Below the pieces are notes generated by a model. It had not been told where the DNA came from. It searched no databases and saw only the letters and a list, made by a program, of their open reading frames with translations. The translations under genes and the position numbers were made by a program. Source: Chloracidobacterium sp. (GTDB lineage Bacteria > Acidobacteriota > Blastocatellia > Pyrinomonadales > Pyrinomonadaceae). Taken from it: a stretch of 64,000 bases of DNA. Below, in pieces: positions 34,906 through 44,511 of the stretch (the first letter of the stretch is position 1; each line of letters starts with the position of its first letter). The stretch lies in NCBI GenBank assembly GCA_016716305.1, contig JADJWP010000002.1:1424501-1488500 (forward strand), in the 5' to 3' direction.

Positions 34906-37900
34906 CTACCATTCGAACCGGAGTGCGAACTGCATCTCACGCGGACCGAAGGCACCCGTGATCTGCCCGAAGGCGGTCGAATTGATGTTTGCGAACTGAG
35001 TGTTCTGGACAAAGTTCACATTGTTCAAAAGGTTGAACGCCTCAACGCGGAACTGAAGCCGCATCGTTTCCGTAAAGCGGATGTTCTTCAGCAAAGCTGC
35101 GTTGATGTTGAAGTATTTCGGACCGTTGACGATGGTTCGGCCGAGATTGCCCGTTTCACCCGGATTGGTATTGAAGAATACCTGTCCCGGAAAACTTGCA
35201 CCGGTTATGCTGTAACCGCCCGAGGCCGCTCCGCCCGAAAGTATCGACGGATTGATCCAGTAGATAATGTCAGTTCCGCCGACATTCTGCTGGAAGATCC
35301 CCATCAATGCCCGGATCTCGTCATTCGTCAGATTGCTGTTTGCCGTCTGACGGGCCGAACGCGCCGAACGGTTCAGCGTACCGCGCGTATCGACGAACGT
35401 GATCGGTGCACCCGATTGCCATTGTGCCAGGCCTGAGATTTCCCAGCCGCCGAACAGCTTGTCCCAGCCGCTGCCGAAATCGAGGAATTTCTTCCCGCGG
35501 CCAAATGGCAGCTGATAGACACCGTTGAAATTGAACACATGGGTCGTGTCAAAATCGGCCCGCTGTTTATCGAGGTCCTTGTTTCGGTTATCGAGATACG
35601 GCTCAAAAAGCTGCTGCGACGTGCCGACGGCATTCGTCAGGTTCTTTGAGAACGTATAGTTCGCCTGGAAATACAATCCGTTCGAGAACCTCTTTCGAAG
35701 CTCGGCCTGAAGCGAATTGTAGTTGTGGTAAGCGTCGTTGACGAAAAGGTCGATAACACCTGTCGAGTTGTTCGGCAGGAAGTTGACGAACGGCGTCGCC
35801 GACGGATTGCAGACGAACGATCCGGCCGAACCGACACACGGCTGATTGTTGAGATTTCGCGGATTAGTACTGTTGATGTACGAAAGTGCGAGATCGAGCG
35901 GTGTGCCGTTGGTCAGAGCGTTCAGGAAGGTCGACCGGGCGATATGGCCTGCCGGGGTCGTCGTCGTTGTCGGAGCAACGCCAAGTCGTCCGGGTGCACT
36001 CGCCGCCTGTTGGAAGATCAGCAGCGGTACACAGCCTGCCGCGATACAGAACGGATCGCCGCCCGAAACGCGGTAGTTGTTCTGTGCACGGAGAAAGTCG
36101 GCGAGAAATCCGTTGTTATTGACGTCGATCTGTCCGAGGTCGATACCGCGGGCGAGATTGTCGCTGCGGCTGCCGACATAACGGATCTCGAACGCCATAT
36201 TTCCAAAGATCTCACGCTGCCAGCCGAGGCTGTACTGCTCGACCATTGGGGTCTTGAGTTTCGGATCGATCCCGAAAACGGTGCCGAAATGGTTGCCGAT
36301 ATTCGGGCCGTTGTTGGTCAAGTACGAAAGTGGCAGTGTCGGAACGGACGGTGGGCCGGGAATGACTACAGGAGCAGCATCCAGACGCCCAACTTGACCA
36401 GATTGTGTGATCGTCGTTCTCGCCAATCCGGCGTTACCGACCGACGCGTTATTGATCGATGTGATGATCGAATCGTTTCCGTAAACGTTGCTGTAACCGG
36501 CACGAATGACCGATTTGCCGTTTCCGAAGATCGCGCGGAAAATGCCTTTCTCAAATGTCGGTGCCCAGGCAACGCCCAGGTTAGGGGCGAAGTTGTTCCA
36601 GTCGGTTTCGTAATATTGAAATTCCTTTCCGATGCTGGTCCCAAGGGCAACGTAACTGCCTGCCGGATTGAGAAGGTCGCCGGTGGGATCGTCGAGATCC
36701 GTTATCAACGGCTCAAGGCCGCGGCCGGTCAGGTTGCGAAGCGCCGGGAAGATCTCGTACCGGACGCCAAGGCTGAGCGTCAATCCTCTCGCCGCCGACC
36801 ACCTGTCAGCAAAATAGAGCGAGTGGTTCTCGTTCCTGAATGGCCGAAACTCGGTAGCCCCTGGAACAAAGCCCTCGTCCAGTGTTGTGATATTGAACGA
36901 GCGTGCTACTGCATTGTAATGCCCGCCGAGAAGCGTGAGCAGGCCGTTCGCCGTACCAAGCTGAGTGGTGTTGATGCCGCCGAGGCTGGCGAAGTTGGTC
37001 GCAGTGAATACGGTTCCGGTCGTGTTGCCGACCGTGACCGTCGGGACGGTTCCTGCGTCGTTGTAGGCATTGACCTTGAAGAACTGCATCTGGCCGCCAA
37101 ATCGTAGAGAGTGTTTGCCAAGTATCCAATCGGCATTGGCCTGATAGTTGAATGCCTTGGTGTTGCGTCCCTGATCGGTAAATGTATTCATACCGCTTAC
37201 CAATGGGACCGCAGCAATGTACGTCGGATACTCGCTGATTCGGTCGAACGGCACTTCGCTAGTAAAGAGCCCGCCGCGAAACTCGATAAGAAAATTCGGC
37301 GTGAAAACGCGTCGATACGCAGTGGTGAACTGCTTGTTGGCGGACGATTGGACCCCGTCCGGAATTGGTGTGAATCCGGTCGTGTCGATATCGGGCCTGA
37401 GATTCACTTCTTTGTTGTAGTTGTAAATGAACTGAAGCGAATTGCTGTCGTTGATATCAACATCGACTCGCGTCGAATACTGGTCGCGTTCCTGGTCCGA
37501 CCCGCGAAGCAGCCGGTAGCCCTGGGTGTTGAGGCCGTCGCCGCCGGTGAAGTTGCTTGCCGTCGGCAGTTGACTAAGGACCAGAGCGTCGATTATCGGC
37601 GACGTGGTGCTCCGGATGTTGCCCGACGGGAAGACGGTCTGCGCGAACTGCAGGAAATTGGGGATCGTGCAAATACTGCCTATGGTCTGCGACGGACAGA
37701 AAGGCGTCACCGACGTGCTGTTCGTCCGCTGATAAGTGAAGGTGCCCGCACGCGCGGCAGGCGAGAGGATCGTTCGCGTTGCGGCCGTCGAAACCGGATC
37801 CTTGATCTTTTCGTAGGCAAAGAACCAAAAGGCCTTGTCCCAGAAAAGCATCGGGGTTCCTTCGCCAAGCCCGGGAACCGGAAGCCTCCAACTTGCCTTG

Positions 37901-38745
37901 CCTCCGTATTGATTGCGGTTGCGATAGGAAGGCTTTTCGCTCACCGTCGGATTCGAACTGCGGTTGTTGAAAAAGCTGTTTGCTGCAAACGCCGAGTTGC
38001 GGTTGTATGCAAACAAAGCACCGCGGAAATCTTTGGTGCCACGCGGGGTAACGAGGCGGATCTGCGCGCCGCCATATCCCTGATCGGCTTCCTGGTTGGT
38101 CGTCGTGATCGTGAACTCCGCCGTGTCGTCAACTGACGGCCGCCCCGGAGCAAAGTCGGTCGCGTTCGTTCGGATGAACGTATCCTGAATGTTGATGCCG
38201 TCACGGGTTATGTTCGTGAAGGTCGTACGCAGGCCGTTGATCGTTGTGTTCTGCGCGCTGTTCGACGACACACCGGCCTGAAGCGTTGTTAGAGTCAGAG
38301 GACTGCGAGTGAGAAGCGGCAGCGAGAGTATCTGCTGCGGGCTGACCGTGTTGCTGACTTGGGCCGTTCCCTGTGTAACGATGTCCGAGCCGGCGGTCAC
38401 AACGACCTCTGCCGTTACTTCGCCGATCTCCATTGTCGGGTTGAACGCCGCGTCGCGGCCGACGTCGATCTTCTGCTGTGTCGCTTTCAGGGTCTTGAAA
38501 CCGCTGGCCGTGACAGTGATTGTGTAGGTGCCGAATTCAAGCTGCGGAAACTGGTAGAAACCAGCCTGATTCGTCGTGGTGGTCGTTTCTCTGCCGGTCG
38601 TATTGTCAGTGGCCGTAACGGTTGCTCCGGGCAAAACGCCGTCGGGCCCCGAAACGGTTCCCGAAAGGCGTCCTGTTGTACCCTGTGCAAAAACAGTTGC
38701 CGCACTGAAGACCGTCAGTAGAAAGGCGATAAGAAACCTTTTCAT
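34906..38745 (-). CDS. Oar-like TonB-dependent receptor 1
   Basis: 1279 residues. A signal peptide (1-20, AAAxVFAQG) leads to a carboxypeptidase-regulatory-like beta domain (about 24-105: GRLSGTVSGPDGVLPGATVTA and GFYQFPQLEFGTYTITVTASGF). A plug domain follows, then a 22-strand-type barrel ending in the aromatic residue of MQFALRFEW. Such receptors import large substrates (peptides, glycans, metal chelates) with TonB energy, and Oar-type ones are hugely expanded in Acidobacteria. It has no SusD partner. A sigma-70-like promoter (38920-38949) and its own terminator make it a single-gene unit. Confidence 0.93.
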   Translation of the reverse strand: MKRFLIAFLLTVFSAATVFAQGTTGRLSGTVSGPDGVLPGATVTATDNTTGRETTTTTNQAGFYQFPQLEFGTYTITVTASGFKTLKATQQKIDVGRDAAFNPTMEIGEVTAEVVVTAGSDIVTQGTAQVSNTVSPQQILSLPLLTRSPLTLTTLQAGVSSNSAQNTTINGLRTTFTNITRDGINIQDTFIRTNATDFAPGRPSVDDTAEFTITTTNQEADQGYGGAQIRLVTPRGTKDFRGALFAYNRNSAFAANSFFNNRSSNPTVSEKPSYRNRNQYGGKASWRLPVPGLGEGTPMLFWDKAFWFFAYEKIKDPVSTAATRTILSPAARAGTFTYQRTNSTSVTPFCPSQTIGSICTIPNFLQFAQTVFPSGNIRSTTSPIIDALVLSQLPTASNFTGGDGLNTQGYRLLRGSDQERDQYSTRVDVDINDSNSLQFIYNYNKEVNLRPDIDTTGFTPIPDGVQSSANKQFTTAYRRVFTPNFLIEFRGGLFTSEVPFDRISEYPTYIAAVPLVSGMNTFTDQGRNTKAFNYQANADWILGKHSLRFGGQMQFFKVNAYNDAGTVPTVTVGNTTGTVFTATNFASLGGINTTQLGTANGLLTLLGGHYNAVARSFNITTLDEGFVPGATEFRPFRNENHSLYFADRWSAARGLTLSLGVRYEIFPALRNLTGRGLEPLITDLDDPTGDLLNPAGSYVALGTSIGKEFQYYETDWNNFAPNLGVAWAPTFEKGIFRAIFGNGKSVIRAGYSNVYGNDSIITSINNASVGNAGLARTTITQSGQVGRLDAAPVVIPGPPSVPTLPLSYLTNNGPNIGNHFGTVFGIDPKLKTPMVEQYSLGWQREIFGNMAFEIRYVGSRSDNLARGIDLGQIDVNNNGFLADFLRAQNNYRVSGGDPFCIAAGCVPLLIFQQAASAPGRLGVAPTTTTTPAGHIARSTFLNALTNGTPLDLALSYINSTNPRNLNNQPCVGSAGSFVCNPSATPFVNFLPNNSTGVIDLFVNDAYHNYNSLQAELRKRFSNGLYFQANYTFSKNLTNAVGTSQQLFEPYLDNRNKDLDKQRADFDTTHVFNFNGVYQLPFGRGKKFLDFGSGWDKLFGGWEISGLAQWQSGAPITFVDTRGTLNRSARSARQTANSNLTNDEIRALMGIFQQNVGGTDIIYWINPSILSGGAASGGYSITGASFPGQVFFNTNPGETGNLGRTIVNGPKYFNINAALLKNIRFTETMRLQFRVEAFNLLNNVNFVQNTQFANINSTAFGQITGAFGPREMQFALRFEW

Positions 38746-38919
38746 CGTAGTCCTCCGTAGGTTGGTGATCTTTCTGCTTTTACTCTTGATATTTTTGTAT
38801 TAAGAGAGCGAACAATTTGAACAAAACGATTTTGGAACCATACAACGGAGGTGAGAAAAAGCCGCTATAGTATGGCCGAAGACCGCAAAACCAACTGCCC
38901 TTTAAGTTCGATGCAACGG

Positions 38920-38949
38920 ATTATAATACAAGTCAATCGATAAGACCAA
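38920..38949 (-). promoter_or_regulatory. Candidate sigma-70 promoter of TonB receptor 1
   Basis: On the minus strand a perfect TATAAT (38925-38920) is preceded, after an 18-base spacer, by TTGGTC (38949-38944). It would give a leader of about 170 bases to the start at 38745. The -35 box is weak. Confidence 0.45.
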
Positions 38950-38962
38950 ATTGTCGACAAAC

Positions 38963-38995
38963 AAAAAAAGGGCAGAAACCCAATGGTCTCTGCCC
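38963..38995 (-). terminator. Rho-independent terminator of the second TonB receptor
   Basis: On the minus strand GGGCAGA (38995-38989) pairs with TCTGCCC (38976-38970), with an inner 3-bp ACC/GGT extension. It is followed by TTTTTTTG. It is 30 bases past the receptor stop. Confidence 0.88.
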
Positions 38996-39024
38996 GAAAA
39001 ATTCATCGGCTTTCGCCGGACAAA

Positions 39025-42000
39025 TTAGAATTCAACACGGCCGACGAACTGGAAGATCCTCGGACCAAAGGTTGTGGTAACACGGCCAAAGGTCGTGCTG
39101 TTGATGTTTCCGTTGAACAGGCCAGCAAAGAAGTTCGCCCTGTTGGTCAGGTTGAATGCTTCTCCGCGGACCTGGAAACGAACGCGTTCCGTAATGCGGA
39201 AGTTCTTGAACAGCGAAGCATCGATGTTAAAGAACGTCGGGCCACGCCATGCGTTACGCGGAAGTGCACCGGTCGTTCCCGGAGCAACGTTGGTGAACAC
39301 CTGTCCTGAGAACGGTGTGCTTCCAAAACCGTTGGCCGCGTTTCCGAGACCAAGGCTGCCGCACTGTCCGGCATTGAGCGCGTTCTGGTTGATGTTCGTG
39401 ACCGAAGGATTGATCCAGTAAACACCGCAAGGTGTGCGGAAAATGCCGATCAAAGCTGCGATCTGCTCATGGTTCAGGCTCGAGTTCGCTGTCTGGCGGC
39501 CCGAACGTCCTGCACGGTTGAGCGTTCCACGCGGGTCGGTAAAGGTGATAGGTGCACCCGACGACCAACGAACGATACCCGTCATCTGCCATCCGCCGAT
39601 GATGTAATCGAGGATGCCGCCCTGATTTGCCCAACGCTTGCCCTTGCCGAATGGAAGTTCGTAAATGGCGTTGAAGTTGAAGGTATGACGTGTGTCGAAA
39701 TCGGCCACGGCATATTCAAGCCTCTGTTGAGCGTTGTCGATAAGCGGATCGAAGCGGGTCTGTCCTACACCGGCTGCATCGGTCAAAGCCTTTGCGAAGG
39801 TGTAGTTTGCCTGCATGTAAAATCCGTTAGCGAAACGGCGTCGGAACTCGAGCTGTGCCGAGTGGTAGTTCGACTCTGCACCGTTGGTGAGTACGTCAGC
39901 GACCAACGCGTTCGGATTGGGAACGAGCTGGACCGAACCGGCGAGACCATTGATCAAATAGGTGATCGCAAGGTCGGCCGGCGTACCCGCACGGATCTGG
40001 CTGAGGATGGTCGCATTTGTAAGCAGACCGCCGCCGCCAAGATTCGGGAATACGGTCAACACCTGGCTACCGGTGATCGCAGCGTTGAAAGCCGCACCGG
40101 TCGTACACGAACCCGGTGTGGTCTGGTTCGCAGCCTGGCAGAGACGGTCGTTCGAGTAAGCACGGTTGAAGTCAGCCGCAAAACCGTTCTGACCGATGAT
40201 GACCTGGTTGTAGTCGAAACCACGGATCAGGTTGGTACTGCGGTTTCCAACGTAGCGAAGTTCGACCGCGGTCTTCCACGGCAGCTCGCGCTGGATGCCA
40301 ACAGTCCACTGATAGAGGCTCGGCGTCTTCATGTCAGGATCGATCGCAAATACCGTTCCCTGAAGAGCGGCAAGTGCGTTGTTCTGAGCGTAGGTACGCG
40401 GAACCTGGAAGGTCGGAGCAGCAAGCGTTGCATTGAACGTGCTCAGGCGGCCATTCTGGTTCGTTATCGTACGAGCAGCCGAAAGGCCCTGGTTGCCGAT
40501 AAGGGCGTTGTCAGCGGAACGGACGAATTCGTCATTAACATAGTTGATGCTGAATCCGCCGCGAAAGACCGTCTTGCCTTCGCCCGGGAAGAGTTTGCCA
40601 AGAGCTCCGTCGAATGACGGTGCCCAGGCAAAGCTGACGTTCGGAGCAAAGTTGTCCTTGTCGGTCCCAAAGAAACGGTTGTCGCCATTGTTCGTGCCGA
40701 CAAAGTTATAGGTGCCGGTCGGGTTAAGGACCGCGGCAACGATATCGGCATTCGAACCGATGACCGGCTCGAGAGCGAGACCATCCGGTTCGCTGACCGG
40801 CGTGAAGATCTCGTGACGCAGACCGAAGTTGAGCGTCAACTGCTGATTCACACGCCACGAATCACCGATGTACCACGAATAGTTTTCGTAGTGCAGACGG
40901 CGGTTCGGAAGTGTATTCGGAACGAAGCCGCTGGTCTGGCTCGTTACGTTGAACGTCTGAGTGTTCGCTGAAACGATACCGCCAAGCAAAGCGAGCATCC
41001 CGTTTGCCGTTCCAAGCTGTGCCGCCGAAAGTGTTCCGGTCGGGAAGTTGGTGGCGTTGTTCTGGATCGACGGAGTCGTCGTGTTCGTACCGATCGTGAT
41101 GGTCGGGATGGTCGAAGCACCAAAGGCGCCCGGGCCATAAGGATTGATACGATACCAGGCGATCTGGCCGCCAAAGCGGATCGAGTGATCGCCCCAGGTG
41201 TAAACAGCATTGTCCGAGACCAGCCAGGTCGACGTATTACGTCCCTGTGTCTGGAAGGTCGATTCGGGGCTGGTCACGACCGGAAGGGTCACGAAATAAT
41301 CGCTCGGCTGATTGTTGCGGTCAAACTGCGGCCGGCTGAGCTGGTTAGCGACACGAAGTTCGTTCGTGAGGTTTGAGCTCGGCGTATACCGCCACGCAAC
41401 GTTGGTCGTCCAGGTCTTGGCAACCTGAAAACCGAACGGTGTGTTGTTGAATCCGCCGTTATCAACGTCAGGACGGAGAAGGAATTCATCACGCCACGAC
41501 CAAACACCGTTGATCGAGTTCTGCGAATTCATGTCGTAGTCGAAACGAAGCGTTACGGCTTCACGATCCTGGTCCTGCTTCTTGGTGAAGCTGTATCCGA
41601 TGGTGTTCAATCCGTCACCAATGCTCTCGTTGTTACCTGCCGGCATGTTGGCAAGAAAACGGCTCTGGATAAGCGGATCGATACCGGTAACGGTTCCCGG
41701 ATTCGGGCCTTGTGCCGCAGTGAAAATGTTCAGCGTTCGAACTACGTTCGACGTATCGCGGTAGGTAAAGATACCGGCGCGTGCCGACGGACGAAGAACG
41801 GTCGAGTTGACGTTCGTCGACTGACGGAGACGGAATCCTTCGTACGAACCGAAGAAGAACAATTTGTTCTTAATGATCGGGCCGCCGAGGCGTCCGCCGA
41901 ACTGGTTACGGTTAAGGAACGGGTTTGCCTGGCCAAGACGATTTCGGAAGAAATCGTTGGCGCCAAACTTTGAGTTGCGGTTGTAGATGAAACCGGCACC

Positions 42001-42723
42001 GGTGAAACGATTCGAACCACGCGGGGTCACGAGCTGAACCTGCGACGCACCGTATCCGGCCTCAACACCGGCGTTCTGGGTCGTGATCGTAAATTCGCCT
42101 ACGTCATCCGTGTTCGGGCGATCCGGAACGAAGTCCGTCGCGTTTGCACGAATGAAGTTGTCCTGGATGTTCAAACCATCGCGGGTGATGTTGGTGAACG
42201 AGGTACGCTGGCCGTTGATGGTCGTATTGGTCGCACCGTTGGCCGATGTGCCGGCCTGAAGAGCGATCAACGCAAGCGGGTTGCGGCCGTTCAGCGGCAG
42301 ATCCTGGATCTGTCGTGTGCCGACGGTGTTCGAGAGTTCAGCGTTGGCCGAGTTGATGACCTCGGTTCCGGCGACGACCTCGACGACCTCGGTTACCTCA
42401 CCGGGTTCGAGCGTGACATTGCGGACGGTCGTCTGCGCGATGTCGATCTTAACGCCGGTCGTTACGCTCGTCTTGCGGCCGGGGGCCGAAACGGTGATCG
42501 TAAATGTACCTGCGTCCAACTGTGCAACCGAGATCGAACCTCCGTTGCCGGTCGTATATGTTCTCTCGCTGCCTGTCTGTTCGTCCTTGACGACGACAGT
42601 CGCACCCGGGATCACACCCGACGCATCCGATACGTTAACCGTGAGGTTACCCGTATTGGACTGTGCGAGGCCGATCACGGCCATTGCGAAAAGCAGCAAA
42701 GAGGAAACAACAAATTTTCGCAT
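39025..42723 (-). CDS. Oar-like TonB-dependent receptor 2, sigma-54 controlled
   Basis: 1232 residues and the same build as the receptor at 34906: signal peptide (VSSLLLFAMAVIGLAQ), carboxypeptidase-regulatory-like domain (NLTVNVSDASGVIPGATVVV), plug, and barrel ending IFQFVGRVEF. Aligned by eye the two share long blocks (TNITRDGLNIQDNFIRANATDF, FNAIYELPFGKGKRW), so they are paralogs. Unlike receptor 1, this one has a consensus sigma-54 promoter 61-76 bases upstream of its start, and the NtrC-type gene lies just beyond. Substrate unknown. Confidence 0.93.
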   Translation of the reverse strand: MRKFVVSSLLLFAMAVIGLAQSNTGNLTVNVSDASGVIPGATVVVKDEQTGSERTYTTGNGGSISVAQLDAGTFTITVSAPGRKTSVTTGVKIDIAQTTVRNVTLEPGEVTEVVEVVAGTEVINSANAELSNTVGTRQIQDLPLNGRNPLALIALQAGTSANGATNTTINGQRTSFTNITRDGLNIQDNFIRANATDFVPDRPNTDDVGEFTITTQNAGVEAGYGASQVQLVTPRGSNRFTGAGFIYNRNSKFGANDFFRNRLGQANPFLNRNQFGGRLGGPIIKNKLFFFGSYEGFRLRQSTNVNSTVLRPSARAGIFTYRDTSNVVRTLNIFTAAQGPNPGTVTGIDPLIQSRFLANMPAGNNESIGDGLNTIGYSFTKKQDQDREAVTLRFDYDMNSQNSINGVWSWRDEFLLRPDVDNGGFNNTPFGFQVAKTWTTNVAWRYTPSSNLTNELRVANQLSRPQFDRNNQPSDYFVTLPVVTSPESTFQTQGRNTSTWLVSDNAVYTWGDHSIRFGGQIAWYRINPYGPGAFGASTIPTITIGTNTTTPSIQNNATNFPTGTLSAAQLGTANGMLALLGGIVSANTQTFNVTSQTSGFVPNTLPNRRLHYENYSWYIGDSWRVNQQLTLNFGLRHEIFTPVSEPDGLALEPVIGSNADIVAAVLNPTGTYNFVGTNNGDNRFFGTDKDNFAPNVSFAWAPSFDGALGKLFPGEGKTVFRGGFSINYVNDEFVRSADNALIGNQGLSAARTITNQNGRLSTFNATLAAPTFQVPRTYAQNNALAALQGTVFAIDPDMKTPSLYQWTVGIQRELPWKTAVELRYVGNRSTNLIRGFDYNQVIIGQNGFAADFNRAYSNDRLCQAANQTTPGSCTTGAAFNAAITGSQVLTVFPNLGGGGLLTNATILSQIRAGTPADLAITYLINGLAGSVQLVPNPNALVADVLTNGAESNYHSAQLEFRRRFANGFYMQANYTFAKALTDAAGVGQTRFDPLIDNAQQRLEYAVADFDTRHTFNFNAIYELPFGKGKRWANQGGILDYIIGGWQMTGIVRWSSGAPITFTDPRGTLNRAGRSGRQTANSSLNHEQIAALIGIFRTPCGVYWINPSVTNINQNALNAGQCGSLGLGNAANGFGSTPFSGQVFTNVAPGTTGALPRNAWRGPTFFNIDASLFKNFRITERVRFQVRGEAFNLTNRANFFAGLFNGNINSTTFGRVTTTFGPRIFQFVGRVEF

Positions 42724-42783
42724 TACAAGTCCTCCTAATTGGTCTTTCTTAAAATTGGGAAGTCAAAGTGACTCTTCAAAAAG

Positions 42784-42799
42784 TGCAAGCGCCGTGCCA
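42784..42799 (-). promoter_or_regulatory. Sigma-54 (-24/-12) promoter of TonB receptor 2
   Basis: The minus strand reads TGGCACGGCGCTTGCA from 42799 to 42784, an exact match to the consensus TGGCACG-N4-TTGCA with the invariant GG and GC at correct spacing. Transcription should start near 42773, leaving a leader of about 50 bases. The next gene upstream encodes a sigma-54 activator. Confidence 0.85.
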
Positions 42800-42890
42800 T
42801 TGAGCTGTGAAAATGAATGAAATGCACAATGTATTGCCTAACCTATTGCAAACGCTTAGCTTAGGTGTCATTTTTCAGCCCAGGGCCGCT

Positions 42891-42911
42891 GCGTTTTCTG
42901 GGATAAAACGC
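42891..42911. repeat. Perfect 7-bp hairpin in the activator-to-receptor gap
   Basis: GCGTTTT (42891-42897) and AAAACGC (42905-42911) around a 7-nt loop. It lies 77 bases past the activator stop codon. It may end the activator transcript, though no T-run follows on the minus strand. Confidence 0.45.
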
Positions 42912-42921
42912 CCGCTGACGT

Positions 42922-42932
42922 GTCAGACTGAC
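42922..42932. promoter_or_regulatory. Candidate upstream activator site (GTCAG-A-CTGAC)
   Basis: A perfect 11-bp palindrome about 140 bases upstream of the -12 box of the sigma-54 promoter, where NtrC-type proteins usually bind. A second imperfect dyad, CCTAA (42837-42841) and TTAGG (42861-42865), is nearer. Neither has been linked to this regulator by anything but position. Confidence 0.35.
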
Positions 42933-42987
42933 CAAATTTTCGAGTTTTTGCACGGAAATTTGGATAAATTTGTAAGGATTCGCTGGG

Positions 42988-44397
42988 TCAGGAACGAATG
43001 TGGATATTGTAGGACTTGATCTTGGAGTTCAAAGTGGTCGCATTCAGCCCCAAAAGCCTGGCTGCCCTTGATTGGTGACCGCCGGTCTGGTCGAGGGCTC
43101 TTCGGATCAGATCGATCTCAAATCGCTTAACTTCATCGTAAAAATTCACGCCGCGGGCGATGTCGATCTCGGCCGATGCCCCCTCGGTCTGCTGCAGCAG
43201 CGCATGCGTTACGCCGGGATCACGAACTTCAGGACGCAAACACTCCACCGAGATCTCGTCGGTCGTCGCAATTACCACAGCACGCTCGATTATGTTCTCA
43301 AGTTCGCGCACATTGCCCGGAAAATAATAGTTCTCAAGCAGCGAGAGAACTTCGGATGATAGATTTTCTGAGATCGACCGGCCATTCTCTTCGTTATATT
43401 TGCGGATGAAATGCTTGGTCAGCGGCAGGATATCTTCGGGCCGCTGCCTCAATGAAGGCAATTCTATCGGAACGACCGAGAGCCGGTAATAAAGGTCTTC
43501 GCGAAACGATCCGTTCTTCACCGCATCTTTTAGGTCGACATTCGTGGCTGCGATGATCCTGACGTCGACTTTCGCAGGGGTCGTATCCCCGAGCGGCGTA
43601 AATTCGCGTTCCTGGATCACGCGCAATAATCGGACCTGCGTTTCGGGCCGCAGATCACCGATCTCGTCAAGAAAGATCGAGCCCGTGTCAGCGACCTCGA
43701 ACAACCCTTTTTTTGCGGCGACCGCACCCGTAAACGCTCCCTTTGTGTGTCCGAAAAGCTCTGATTCCAACAATTCCGACGGGATATTCGAGCAATTGAC
43801 CACGACGAATGGCTTGTCGGCCCGCGGGCTCGCTTCGTGGATCGCCTTGGCCAGCAATTCTTTTCCCGTACCGCTTTCGCCGGTGATCAAAACTGTCGAA
43901 CGTGCCGGAGCAACTCGCTCGACAAGACGGAAGATCTCTTCCATCTTTTCTGACCGGCCAATGATCGCGTCTCGCCGTACAGAACGGGTCATCACCTGCC
44001 GCAGTGTTTGTCGTTCTTCCTCTTTCCGGCGTTTTTTTACACCCTTCGAAATAAAGGTCAGGATCTGATCGTTTTGAAACGGCTTGCGAATAACACCTGT
44101 CGCGCCCTTTTCCCAGGCCGATATCGCAGTGTCAAACGTCGCGAATGCCGTGATCATCAGAACGACGGCTTCCGGATCGAGCTTTATCAGTTCCTCGAGG
44201 GCCGTCAGGCCGCCCATTCCCGGCATCGAAACGTCCATCAGAACAACATCGTGGTTTCGTTCTGTATAGAGTTCGATCGCCTCTTCGCCGGTTTTAGCCA
44301 GATCGACCTTATAACCCGCGGACGAGAGAATTGTCTCCAAAACGTCGCGCATGATCTCTTCGTCGTCGCAGATGAGGATCGAACCTTTCTTGGCCAT
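42988..44397 (-). CDS. Orphan sigma-54-dependent response regulator (NtrC type)
   Basis: 469 residues. The receiver has D55 in VVLMDVSMPG. The AAA+ domain has Walker A GESGTGKE, a canonical GAFTGA loop (GHTKGAFTGAVAAKKG) and LFLDEIGDL-like Walker B (IFLDEIGDL). A C-terminal Fis HTH follows (GGHQSRAARLLGLNATTLNSKIKSY). It is chosen to start at ATG 44397; the longer reading frame adds 12 residues with no match to the family. No kinase gene adjoins it. It lies upstream of a sigma-54 promoter that drives a TonB receptor. Confidence 0.94.
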   Translation of the reverse strand: MAKKGSILICDDEEIMRDVLETILSSAGYKVDLAKTGEEAIELYTERNHDVVLMDVSMPGMGGLTALEELIKLDPEAVVLMITAFATFDTAISAWEKGATGVIRKPFQNDQILTFISKGVKKRRKEEERQTLRQVMTRSVRRDAIIGRSEKMEEIFRLVERVAPARSTVLITGESGTGKELLAKAIHEASPRADKPFVVVNCSNIPSELLESELFGHTKGAFTGAVAAKKGLFEVADTGSIFLDEIGDLRPETQVRLLRVIQEREFTPLGDTTPAKVDVRIIAATNVDLKDAVKNGSFREDLYYRLSVVPIELPSLRQRPEDILPLTKHFIRKYNEENGRSISENLSSEVLSLLENYYFPGNVRELENIIERAVVIATTDEISVECLRPEVRDPGVTHALLQQTEGASAEIDIARGVNFYDEVKRFEIDLIRRALDQTGGHQSRAARLLGLNATTLNSKIKSYNIHIRS

Positions 44398-44511
44398 AAA
44401 CGTTGAATATAACTCAAACCCGCAACTGAGCAAAGACGCGCGCCTATCTGCCGATGTATCGGACGCACGGCTTTGGCTTACGGCAAACGGTGCGATATCG
44501 TCGATGCTGAT

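Noticed and set aside
35725..37107. 460-codon rightward frame inside TonB receptor 1, and a 341-codon one at 37111-38136
   Set aside because: Antisense shadows of the receptor; the receptor frame has full-length domain structure, and the shadow translations are Arg/Val-rich with no motifs.
38890..38913. Possible sigma-54 promoter upstream of TonB receptor 1 (GCA and TGCC elements on the plus strand)
   Set aside because: The spacing between the two elements is one base too long and the -24 GG/-12 GC pair does not align; a TATAAT-type promoter explains the gene better.
39469..40617. 382-codon rightward frame inside TonB receptor 2
   Set aside because: Antisense shadow as above.
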